From contig NZ_VSMK01000331.1 in assembly GCF_011682075.1 (NCBI RefSeq), positions 1 to 41,474 of the forward strand: 41,474 nt of DNA, in the 5' to 3' direction. The notes below the pieces were generated by a model that was not told the origin of the DNA, ran no database searches, and saw only the letters and a list, made by a program, of their open reading frames with translations. A program made the translations under genes and the position numbers. Source of the stretch: Nitratidesulfovibrio liaohensis (lineage in GTDB: Bacteria; Desulfobacterota; Desulfovibrionia; Desulfovibrionales; Desulfovibrionaceae). Positions 34,825 to 41,474 of the stretch are shown here, piece by piece (within the stretch, counting starts at the first letter, position 1; the number at the start of each line of letters is the position of its first letter).

Positions 34825-36204
34825 TCAACCGAGCACCTTGGTCATGGCCGCGCGCAGGGCGCGGAGAATGACGTCGATGTCATCCCGGGTGACCACGTAG
34901 GCCGGGGCGATATTGATGATGTTGTTGTGGCCGGGCAGGCTGCGGTTGGTGCGGCCCACCAGCACGCCGTTGGCCGCCATTTCGCCCACCACCTGGATGA
35001 CCTTGCCTTCGGGCAGGGGTTTCCTGCTCGCCTTGTCTTCCACCAGTTCCACACCACACAACAGACCCTTGCCTCGCACGTCCCCCACATAAGGCAGCTT
35101 GCCCAGTTCCTTCAGGCCCGCCAGCAGGTAGTCGCCCATGGCCCTGACGTTATCGAGCAGGTTTTCCTCCTCGATGATGGCCATGTTCTCCAGGGCGGCG
35201 CTGCACCCGGCGGCGCACCCGCCGTAGGTGCTGATGTCACGGAAGTAGGCCAGTTTGTCGCCCGGGTCGTGCAGGAAGGATGTGAAGAGGTCTTCGGTGG
35301 TGACGGTGACCGAGATGGGCATGTAGGCGCTGGCCACACCCTTTGCCATGGTCACGATGTCGGGCGTGACGCCGTAGTGCTGGTAGCCGAGCATGGTGCC
35401 GGTGCGGCCCATGCCGCAGACCACTTCGTCCATGATCAGCAGCACGCCGTGGTTGCGACAGACCGCCGCAAGTTCGGTGTAGTACTCGGCCACCGGGGGA
35501 ATGACCCCGCCGCCCGCCGTGATGGGTTCGACGATGAGGCCGCCGACTGTTTCCGGACCTTCTTCGCGAATGATGCGGTCGACCGCCTTGACACAGTCAA
35601 GGTCGCAGCCGGGATAGGTTTTGCCGAAGGCGCAGCGGTAACAGCAGGCATGGGGGAATTCGACGAAGCCGGGGACGAACGGGCCGAACCATTCCTTGCG
35701 TTCCGCCTGACCGGTGGAACTGAGGGCGCCCAGGGTGGTGCCATGGTAGTCGCGGGCGCGGAACAGGATCTTCTTCTTGGTGGTGTTGCCCGAAATGTGG
35801 GCCAGCGCCCGGATCATCTTGTAGGCCTTTTCGTTGGCCTCGGACCCGCTGTTGGAAAGGTATACCCGCGACAGGCCGGGCATGTGAGAGACCAGCTTAC
35901 GGGCGAATTCGATGTAGGGAATGTTGCCGGCAGTGGCCGCGTAGTAGGGCATGGCCCTGAGTTGTTCGTACACCGCCTTGGCGATGCGTTCGCGGCCGTA
36001 GCCCACGTTCACGCACCACACGCCGCCAGAGGTGGCGTCCAGGTATTCCTTGCCGTTGATGTCCCGCAGCTTCAGTCCTTCGCCTTCGACCACGATCATG
36101 GGGCCTTTTCCGGCGAGGGCCTGGTGCTGGACGAGGTGATGCCACACGTGGGCCATGTCGGCCGCTGCGTATGCCGCTGGGTCATGCTTCAGACTGGGGC
36201 TCAT
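34825..36204 (-). CDS. tpa: Taurine:pyruvate aminotransferase (class III, PLP-dependent)
   Basis: The 459-residue enzyme is a class III aminotransferase with SNSGSEANE, DYHGTT, LLIMDEVVCGMGRTG (Asp259) and the PLP lysine Lys288 in TMAKGVASAYMP. The N-terminal VWHHLVQHQAL and GGVWCVNVGYGRERIAKAVYEQL and the CCYRCAFGKTYPGC segment are those of the taurine:pyruvate aminotransferase group rather than omega-amino acid transaminases in general. It converts taurine plus pyruvate to sulfoacetaldehyde plus alanine; 2-aminoethylphosphonate could be an alternative substrate. It is the first gene of the minus-strand operon, divergent from xsc, with AAGGAG 7 bases before the ATG. Confidence 0.9.
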   Translation of the reverse strand: MSPSLKHDPAAYAAADMAHVWHHLVQHQALAGKGPMIVVEGEGLKLRDINGKEYLDATSGGVWCVNVGYGRERIAKAVYEQLRAMPYYAATAGNIPYIEFARKLVSHMPGLSRVYLSNSGSEANEKAYKMIRALAHISGNTTKKKILFRARDYHGTTLGALSSTGQAERKEWFGPFVPGFVEFPHACCYRCAFGKTYPGCDLDCVKAVDRIIREEGPETVGGLIVEPITAGGGVIPPVAEYYTELAAVCRNHGVLLIMDEVVCGMGRTGTMLGYQHYGVTPDIVTMAKGVASAYMPISVTVTTEDLFTSFLHDPGDKLAYFRDISTYGGCAAGCSAALENMAIIEEENLLDNVRAMGDYLLAGLKELGKLPYVGDVRGKGLLCGVELVEDKASRKPLPEGKVIQVVGEMAANGVLVGRTNRSLPGHNNIINIAPAYVVTRDDIDVILRALRAAMTKVLG

Positions 36205-36514
36205 GTCCTGCTCCTTGAGGTTGTCAGGAAAAATGATGGCACCTGTGATGCGGACCGCAGGAAGTGTACCTCCGGGCGGGAATAGTGCGGATATGATCCG
36301 TCAATGGGCAGTGTTCCGGGCGGTCCTCCAGGAAATTTTGCGAAACTTCGAAGATTGCGGTCTTCTTTTTCGCTTTGTCTAGACAAAGAAATGAGGCTTT
36401 GTTATTTTTCTGTCAAGCGTTTTTTACGACGGGCGGGAACTCGGCGTAAAACTACTTCAACACCGTGCATTGTCAGGCAAAGACGGCACGGCATGCCCCC
36501 GAGGAGGCTTTGAA
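36205..36514. promoter_or_regulatory. Divergent promoter/operator region between tpa and xsc
   Basis: This 310-base region separates two divergent transcription units. Its centre (36340-36430) is much more AT-rich than the genome average. It contains a perfect 16-bp palindrome at 36373-36388 and a smaller CTTCGAAG palindrome near 36347. No consensus sigma-70 pair is certain, and no convincing sigma-54 pair was found. GGAGG at 36503 is the ribosome-binding site for xsc at 36515. Confidence 0.6.
36373..36388. promoter_or_regulatory. Probable operator of the HutC-type GntR regulator
   Basis: CTTTGTCTAGACAAAG is a perfect 16-bp palindrome with core GTCTAGAC, which fits the HutC-subfamily pattern GTnTAnAC. 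The regulator gene at 39567 in the same island is of this subfamily. The site lies midway between tpa and xsc and could control both directions. Binding is inferred. Confidence 0.7.
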
Positions 36515-38257
36515 ATGCCCAAGATGACCCCCAGTGAAGCAATGGCGGAAGTGCTGGTGCAGGAAGGCGTCACCCATGTCAGCGGCATTCTCGGCTCCGC
36601 TTTCATGGATCTGCTGGACCTGTTTCCGGCGGCGGGCATCGATTTCATTTCGGTGCGTCACGAACAGACGGCAGGCCACATGGAGGACGCCTTTACCAGA
36701 ATGACTGGCAGGGCGGGCGTTTGCATCGGCCAGAACGGCCCCGGCATCACCAACTACGCCACGGCGGTGGCCACTGCCAACATGGCTCACACGCCCATGG
36801 TGCTCATTTCGCCCAGCGCGGGCAGCATTTCTGTGGGTTGGGACGGCTTTCAGGAATGTGACACCTGGAACATGTTCAAGCCGATCACGAAAGCATCACT
36901 TCGCGTGCCGCACCCCAAGCGCGCCGCCGACATCCTGCGCACCGCCTTCCGCATCGCCTACGCCGAACGCGGCCCGGTGCTGGTGGATATCCCGCGCGAC
37001 TTCTTCTACGGCGAACTGGACGAGGACATTCTGACCCCGTCGCAGTATCGCGTGGCCCCTGGCGGCATCGGCAATCCGGAGCAGTTCCGCGAGGCGGTGG
37101 AAGTACTGAAGGCCGCCAAGCGTCCGGTCATCGTCTCCGGTCGCGGGGTGGTGGATTCCGACGCGCTGGAAACCGTGAAGGCCCTGGCGGAACACCTGAA
37201 TGCCCCCGTGGCCTGCACCTACCTGCACAACGACGCCTTCCCCTGCGACCACCCGCTGTGGACCGGCCCCATCGGGTACATGGGTTCCAAGGCGGCCATG
37301 CGCATCCTGCAGCAGGCCGACGTCATCCTGGCCATCGGCACCCGGCTGTCCTACTTCGGCACGTTGCCGCAGTACGACATCAACTACTTCCCGAAGACCG
37401 CCAAGATCGTCCAGATCGACATCAATCCCCGCCACATCGCCAAGACCCATCCCGTGGCCGTGGGCCTGTGCGCCGACGCCAAGGACGCCGCCGTGGAACT
37501 GCTGGCCCGCGTGCGAGAAGCCATGCCGAATCCCAAGCGCGACGATGCCGTGTACGGCATGGTCAAGGCGGAACTGGAGGACTGGTACAAGGAAATCGCC
37601 GCCATCGCCGACGAACCGGTGATGGAAGGCCGCATGCATCCGCGCAAGGCGCTGGACGTGGTGGGCCGCTTCGTCACCGAGCACAACGCCATCGCCACCA
37701 CCGACATCGGCAACACCTCGTCCACGGCCAACAGCTACCTGCGCTTCCGCAACGCCAAGCGTTCGGTGGCCACGCTGACCTTCGGCAACACCGGTTTCGC
37801 CTATCAGGCGGGCCTTGGCGCGCAGCTGGCCTGCCCCGAGGACACGGTGGTGGCCATCGTGGGTGACGGCGCGTGGGGCATGAGCCTGTTCGAGGTGCCC
37901 ACCGCCGTGCAGTACAACCTGCCGGTCATCGCCACCGTGTACAACAACGGGGCGTGGTGCGCGGAAAAGAAGAACCAGGTGGACTTCTACAACAACCGCT
38001 TCGTTGGCGCGGACATCTGGTCCAACTCCTACGCGGCCATCGCGCAAGCCATGGGCGCCACGGGCTACAAGGTGAACACCCAGGCCGACCTGGCCGACGC
38101 GCTGGACGCTGCCCGCAAGAGCCGCAAGCCTGCCGTCATCGAGATCATGACCGACGGCACCCGCCTGGCTCCGCCCTTCCGGCGCGATGCCCTGGCCCTG
38201 CCCACCCGGCACCTGCCCAAGTACGAACACCTGGACAAGCGGCACTTCCCCAAGTAG
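36515..38257 (+). CDS. xsc: Sulfoacetaldehyde acetyltransferase (Xsc), somewhat divergent
   Basis: The 580-residue thiamine diphosphate enzyme resembles Xsc over its length. Shared parts include [15 protein letters not shown], the HNDAFP and [12 protein letters not shown] region, [14 protein letters not shown], and [12 protein letters not shown]...[11 protein letters not shown] (around residues 450-485, the ThDP/Mg site). The FRRDAL segment is near the end. The ThDP-activating Glu is in [13 protein letters not shown], where classical Xsc reads HExNAGxxxDGF. It should cleave sulfoacetaldehyde with phosphate to sulfite and acetyl phosphate. ATG at 36515 has GGAGG 7 bases upstream. It is divergent from tpa and followed by phnX. 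Other ThDP lyases are less likely but not excluded for this divergent member. Confidence 0.85.
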   Translation: MPKMTPSEAMAEVLVQEGVTHVSGILGSAFMDLLDLFPAAGIDFISVRHEQTAGHMEDAFTRMTGRAGVCIGQNGPGITNYATAVATANMAHTPMVLISPSAGSISVGWDGFQECDTWNMFKPITKASLRVPHPKRAADILRTAFRIAYAERGPVLVDIPRDFFYGELDEDILTPSQYRVAPGGIGNPEQFREAVEVLKAAKRPVIVSGRGVVDSDALETVKALAEHLNAPVACTYLHNDAFPCDHPLWTGPIGYMGSKAAMRILQQADVILAIGTRLSYFGTLPQYDINYFPKTAKIVQIDINPRHIAKTHPVAVGLCADAKDAAVELLARVREAMPNPKRDDAVYGMVKAELEDWYKEIAAIADEPVMEGRMHPRKALDVVGRFVTEHNAIATTDIGNTSSTANSYLRFRNAKRSVATLTFGNTGFAYQAGLGAQLACPEDTVVAIVGDGAWGMSLFEVPTAVQYNLPVIATVYNNGAWCAEKKNQVDFYNNRFVGADIWSNSYAAIAQAMGATGYKVNTQADLADALDAARKSRKPAVIEIMTDGTRLAPPFRRDALALPTRHLPKYEHLDKRHFPK

Positions 38258-38414
38258 CCGCCCCAGCAGGGTAATACGGCATGGGCGGCGCACCGTACGG
38301 TGCGCAGCAATGAACCCGGACAGGCCATGGCCCAAGCCCGGAACGGCGCGCCGCCAGTGCCATTCGAGATAAACCCGAAGGGCGGGTACTCCCCCTTCCT
38401 CGGTTACAGGGCGT

Positions 38415-38444
38415 GTACCGGCATCCTTGCAGGGGTGCCGGTAC
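38415..38444 (+). promoter_or_regulatory. Hairpin between xsc and phnX
   Basis: GTACCGGCA (38415-38423) and TGCCGGTAC (38436-38444) form a 9-bp stem. A direct repeat GTTCCTCTGG follows at 38446 and 38464. The 253-base gap otherwise has nothing recognised. The hairpin could attenuate read-through from xsc to phnX; there is no T-tract. Confidence 0.45.
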
Positions 38445-38510
38445 CGTTCCTCTGGCCGGTATTGTTCCTCTGGAAGGTTGCCAGCCTTTCAAAACTGTGG
38501 GCAGGTGAAC

Positions 38511-39353
38511 ATGAAGCCGTTTCTTCGTACCCGCGTGTACCACGGCCCGGTGCGGGCCGTGGTGCTGGACTGGGCTGGCACCGCCGTGGACCACGGCTGC
38601 CTGGGGCCGGCGGCGGTCTTCGTGCAGGCCTTTGCCCTGCATGGAGTAGAGGTGACCGTGTCCGAGGCTCGCGAACCCATGGGCACCGAAAAGCGCGAGC
38701 ACGTGCGCCGCATGCTGGGCATGGATGGCGTGGCGGCCCGCTGGCGCGCCGCGCACGGGCATGTGCCCGGCGAGGTGGCGGTGGACGCCGTGTACCGCGA
38801 CGTGGAGCCGCTGATGTTGCAAACCATCGCCGCCCATGCCGTGCCGGTTCCCGGCCTTGGGGAATTCGTGGACCGGGTGCGGGGCCGAGGCATGGGCCTT
38901 GGCTCGTGTACCGGCTACACCGGCCCCATGATGGAAGTGCTGGTGCCCGAGGCGGCCCGCCAGGGCTACAGCCCCGACGTGGTGGTGCATGCGTCCGAGG
39001 TGCCCGCCGGGCGTCCGTATCCGTGGATGTGCTATCTGAACGCCATGCGGCTGGGTGTGCATCCCATGGAATCCATGGTCAAGATCGGCGACACGGTGGC
39101 CGACATGCACGAGGGGCGCAACGCGGGCATGTGGACCGTGGGCGTGGTGCGCACCGGCAATGACATGGGCCTTTCCGAGGCGGATGCCGCGCGCATGCCC
39201 CCTGATCAGCTGGCCGCGCGCATGGCCGTGGTCACCGCTCGGCTGCGCGAGGCCGGGGCGCACTATGTGGTGGATTCCATCGCCGACTGTTTTTCCGTCA
39301 TCGAAGCCATAGAGGCGCGCCTTGCCCGAGGCGAGGCGCCGTATCCCACCTGA
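38511..39353 (+). CDS. phnX: Phosphonoacetaldehyde hydrolase (phosphonatase)
   Basis: The 280-residue HAD-family protein carries the PhnX catalytic set: Asp20 nucleophile in VVLDWAGT, Cys30 in DHGC, the Schiff-base lysine Lys61 and His64 in PMGTEKREHV, CTGYTG, and PAGRPYPWMC. The Mg-binding GDTVADMHEGRNAGMWTVG follows. It cleaves phosphonoacetaldehyde to phosphate and acetaldehyde, the second step of 2-aminoethylphosphonate breakdown. It lies 253 bases after xsc, with AGGTG upstream of the ATG, and precedes the GntR regulator. Its presence next to taurine genes suggests the shared aminotransferase or importer also handles 2-aminoethylphosphonate, or that sulfoacetaldehyde is an alternative substrate. 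No phnW homologue is seen here. Confidence 0.9.
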   Translation: MKPFLRTRVYHGPVRAVVLDWAGTAVDHGCLGPAAVFVQAFALHGVEVTVSEAREPMGTEKREHVRRMLGMDGVAARWRAAHGHVPGEVAVDAVYRDVEPLMLQTIAAHAVPVPGLGEFVDRVRGRGMGLGSCTGYTGPMMEVLVPEAARQGYSPDVVVHASEVPAGRPYPWMCYLNAMRLGVHPMESMVKIGDTVADMHEGRNAGMWTVGVVRTGNDMGLSEADAARMPPDQLAARMAVVTARLREAGAHYVVDSIADCFSVIEAIEARLARGEAPYPT

Positions 39354-39566
39354 GGCCGCCGCGCTCGGACGTGCCATGCCGGGGGATGCCGGATGAAAAC
39401 GGACAAAATACGCCCTGGGGCTGGCCTGGCGAACGCTTCCGTGGTACGCGGGCTGTGTCCGCTGCTGACGGGTGAGGCTGTTTGCTCCCCTGCGGACTGC
39501 AACAAGCGAAATGAGGGGGAATACGCGGGGTACGGTGTCTGCACCGTGCCCGGCCACGGAAAGGAC

Positions 39567-40361
39567 ATGGCTAAATCGAAGTATCTCGTCATCTACGAAT
39601 GGCTTTCGGAGCAGATACGGAACAAGGTGTACCAGCCGGGGGACAAGATTCCCAACGAGAACGACCTGGCCGCCATGTTCGGTGTGCATCGCATGACCGT
39701 GCGCCAGGCCATCGACAAACTGGTCAACGACCACATGGTGGTGCGCAAGCGCAGCAAGGGCACGTTCCTGCTTTCGGAAAAGAACCCCGTGCTCACCCGT
39801 TCGCTGGAAAGCATCACCACGTACTACGACGACATCGTCAACGCCGGGCTGGAGCCGCATTACAAGACCATTGCGGCGGGCATAGAATTCGCCGATGCGG
39901 AGGTGGCCGCCCACCTGAACCTTGCCGTGAGTCAGCCGGTGATCTTCCTGTACCGGCTGATGCTGGCCAGCGGCGTGCCGCTGGTGCTTGAACGCTCCAT
40001 CCTGCCCACGGACATGGTTCCGGACTTTCTGGAAAAGAAGCTGGATACCGCGCTCTACAAGGTGCTGCACGAGGATTACGGCATACGCCTTTTGCATTCA
40101 CGGCAGGAACTGGGGGCGGTGATGCCCACGGAGAATGAGCGCAAGTACCTGAAGATCGGCGACAACTGCCCGTGCATCTGGGTGGAGAGCGTAGTCTACA
40201 CCGATACGGGGCGGGCCGTGGAATTCGGCCGCGCCCTGCACCGGGGCGACAAGTACCGCTTCCGCTGCGCCATTGGCGCGTACGTGTACGACAAGGATGG
40301 CACCGCCGGGCAGGCGCCGCTTGTTGGCACCCTGGTGGACCCTTCCGGTGCTGGCGGGTAG
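39567..40361 (+). CDS. GntR family transcriptional regulator, HutC subfamily
   Basis: The 264-residue protein has an N-terminal winged-helix GntR domain (LSEQIRNKVYQPGDKIPNE, MTVRQAIDKLV, RKRSKGTF). A C-terminal UTRA-type ligand domain (about residues 85-250) follows, with FLYRLMLASGVPLVLERSILP and FGRALHRGDKYRF. This is the HutC/PhnF subfamily. Such regulators bind small catabolic ligands and repress the nearby operon. It is the likely regulator of the divergent tpa/xsc region, which contains a matching palindrome. ATG at 39567 is preceded by GGAAAGGA; an upstream in-frame start at 39393 would add 58 non-conserved residues. Confidence 0.88.
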   Translation: MAKSKYLVIYEWLSEQIRNKVYQPGDKIPNENDLAAMFGVHRMTVRQAIDKLVNDHMVVRKRSKGTFLLSEKNPVLTRSLESITTYYDDIVNAGLEPHYKTIAAGIEFADAEVAAHLNLAVSQPVIFLYRLMLASGVPLVLERSILPTDMVPDFLEKKLDTALYKVLHEDYGIRLLHSRQELGAVMPTENERKYLKIGDNCPCIWVESVVYTDTGRAVEFGRALHRGDKYRFRCAIGAYVYDKDGTAGQAPLVGTLVDPSGAGG

Positions 40362-40442
40362 GGCCGCATCAGCAGGCGGCAAGGTCCGCCTGGTCGTGCG
40401 GACGAGAGACCGTTCACGACCGCACAGCGGACAGACAAACAC

Positions 40443-40474
40443 AAGGCCGGACTCCCTGAGGAGCCCGGCCTTTT
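40443..40474. terminator. Bidirectional terminator between regulator and queuosine transporter genes
   Basis: AAGGCCGGACTCC (40443-40455) pairs with GGAGCCCGGCCTT (40460-40472) with one A-C mismatch, a 4-base loop and TTTT at 40471-40474. It lies between converging genes and can serve both. Confidence 0.85.
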
Positions 40475-40573
40475 CACATTGGAACGCGGGGCGGCGCATT
40501 GCGTGCCATGGACGCTCGCCATGCCGTGGCAGCACTGGCGGCTGGCGGGCAGGCAGTGCCGGTAGCCCGGTTT

Positions 40574-41278
40574 TCATCCAGCCGCAGCGGCTGCGCGGGC
40601 GTCCGCCGGGCGTGCGCGCTGCAGGCGGCGGGCCAGGTAGATGAACGGGGTGTCCAGCAGGGCCACCACGGCCTTGAACAGGTAGGTGGTCAGCATGATC
40701 TCCAGCACCACCTCGAACGGGTACACCCCGGTGAAGGCGGCCAGGCAGAACACCGAGGAATCGAGCACCTGGCTGACCAGGGTGCTGGCATTGTTGCGCA
40801 GCCACAGGTGGCGGCCTCCGGTGCGCTGCATCCAGAAGTGGTAGGCCCACACGTCGTGGTATTGCGAGACCAGGTAGGCCAGCAGGCTGGCCCCGGCCAG
40901 GCGCGGCAGCAGGCCGAACAGGGCTTCCAGGTGCGGCTGGGCGAAGTCCGAAGGGGCCGGGGCATACAACAGCGAGGCCTGCATGTAGGCCGTGCCCAGC
41001 AGCAGGGTGATGAAGCCGAGCAGCACGCCCTTGCGCGCCTCTGCCTTGCCGTGAAATTCGCCCAGCATGTCGGTGGCCAGGAACACCCCGGCGTACACGA
41101 TGTTGCCGAGGGTGGTGGTCATGCCGAACAGGGTCACGGTTTTCAGCACCTGGATGTTGCACACCATCAGGTTGAGCACGATGAGGGCATGCAGCCCGGC
41201 GGCGCCGAACAGGCGGTGCATGAGTACGGTGATGCCCATGTCGAACAGGGCGAAGCACAACCAGAGCAGTTCGTTCAT
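40574..41278 (-). CDS. Queuosine precursor transporter (YhhQ/DUF165)
   Basis: This 234-residue membrane protein has about six helices. The YhhQ features visible are VYAGVFLATDMLGEFHGKAEARKG, with the conserved Asp and Glu, and LDSSVFCLAAFTGVYPFE near the C-terminal third. YhhQ-type proteins take up queuine precursors such as preQ0 or preQ1 for tRNA modification. ATG at 41278 has GGAG at a 6-base spacing. The C-terminus ends in an Ala/Arg-rich tail. The 196 bases upstream to the window end contain no recognised preQ1 riboswitch. It has no functional link with the taurine genes. Confidence 0.88.
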   Translation of the reverse strand: MNELLWLCFALFDMGITVLMHRLFGAAGLHALIVLNLMVCNIQVLKTVTLFGMTTTLGNIVYAGVFLATDMLGEFHGKAEARKGVLLGFITLLLGTAYMQASLLYAPAPSDFAQPHLEALFGLLPRLAGASLLAYLVSQYHDVWAYHFWMQRTGGRHLWLRNNASTLVSQVLDSSVFCLAAFTGVYPFEVVLEIMLTTYLFKAVVALLDTPFIYLARRLQRARPADARAAAAAG

Positions 41279-41474
41279 GCGGAACTCCGGAAAAGCGAGA
41301 TGGGCCGCGAACCGAGCCCGCGAGGTCGGATTGTGGCCGAATGGTGGCCGGAAGGCGGCGCGTAAGGCGGCGGAGGGTACGGGCTGCGGGAGGTGGGCGG
41401 CGGAACGGGGGGCTTACGCCACGCCGCGCGCCGGGTCAAGCCGCGAGGGGGGCGGTCAGGTCACGGCGCGCGGT
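41279..41474. other. Upstream region of the queuosine transporter, to the window end
   Basis: The remaining 196 bases are very GC-rich and contain no supported gene; they should carry the promoter of the minus-strand transporter gene. I see no preQ1 riboswitch, terminator or consensus promoter that I can defend. Confidence 0.3.

Noticed and set aside
36205-36514. Sigma-54 promoter (GG-N10-GC) upstream of xsc
   Set aside because: The GGCAC...GC candidate near 36485 has the wrong spacing (8 rather than 10 bases).
38511-39353. Reading the phosphonatase as a generic HAD hydrolase only
   Set aside because: The Schiff-base lysine, nearby His, Cys and TGYT motifs of true PhnX are all present, so the specific assignment is better supported.
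39393-39566. Extended N-terminus (58 residues) of the GntR regulator
   Set aside because: The added residues are not like any GntR domain, and the ATG at 39567 has its own ribosome-binding site directly before the conserved winged-helix domain.
41279-41474. preQ1 riboswitch before the queuosine precursor transporter
   Set aside because: The upstream region lacks the short hairpin plus A-rich tail of known preQ1 classes.

Overview
This is a GC-rich (about 65% by eye), gene-dense stretch of chromosome from a sulfate-reducing Desulfovibrio/Nitratidesulfovibrio-type bacterium. The best marker is the small monohaem cytochrome at 10741-11049. Its mature sequence ([18 protein letters not shown]...) matches, from memory, cytochrome c-553 of Desulfovibrio vulgaris Miyazaki F. 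The neighbouring order (three-part glutamate synthase, yajC-secD-secF, c-553, cytochrome c oxidase) also fits what I remember of D. vulgaris genomes. I could not run a search, so the strain assignment is an inference. No rRNA, tRNA, CRISPR, phage or transposase gene was found.

Layout. (1) 1-315: C-terminal end of an alpha/beta hydrolase. (2) 673-4502: a glutamate synthase split into three genes (ferredoxin/FMN subunit, class II glutaminase, GXGXG subunit). (3) 4719-6641: a KefB-type cation/proton antiporter. (4) 6860-10086: yajC-secD-secF of the protein export machinery. (5) 10344-17789: an aerobic respiration block with two c-553-type cytochromes, a SCO copper chaperone, cytochrome oxidase subunits I-III-IV-II, haem O synthase and a small membrane protein. 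(6) 17917-20318: an AraC-type regulator divergent from a ferredoxin-tailed aldo/keto reductase. (7) 20519-23147: larC and larB for the nickel-pincer cofactor, separated by a 255-bp MITE-like element. (8) 23262-27125, minus strand: the de novo NAD genes nadC, nadA, nadB. (9) 27463-28860: the Mg2+ channel mgtE. (10) 29061-40361: a catabolic island for C2 aminosulfonates and probably aminophosphonates. (11) 40574-41278: a queuosine-precursor transporter.

The catabolic island is the most interesting part. On the minus strand, taurine:pyruvate aminotransferase (tpa) and alanine dehydrogenase (ald) are followed by an ABC importer with one binding protein, two permeases and two different ATPases. 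Divergently, on the plus strand, lie sulfoacetaldehyde acetyltransferase (xsc), a phosphonoacetaldehyde hydrolase (phnX) with the expected catalytic residues, and a HutC-type GntR regulator. The shared promoter region carries a perfect 16-bp palindrome with core GTCTAGAC, which fits the HutC-subfamily operator pattern GTnTAnAC. The expected flow is import, transamination with pyruvate (recycled by Ald with NH3 release), then either cleavage to sulfite plus acetyl phosphate (Xsc) or to phosphate plus acetaldehyde (PhnX). Sulfite would feed the sulfite-reduction pathway of a sulfate reducer. The two ATPases have complementary motif defects (an altered signature in one, a missing H-loop histidine in the other). 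That pattern predicts one heteromeric importer with one consensus and one degenerate ATP site.

Starts were chosen from ribosome-binding sites and family alignments remembered by the annotator. All family assignments come from reading motifs, not from database searches.
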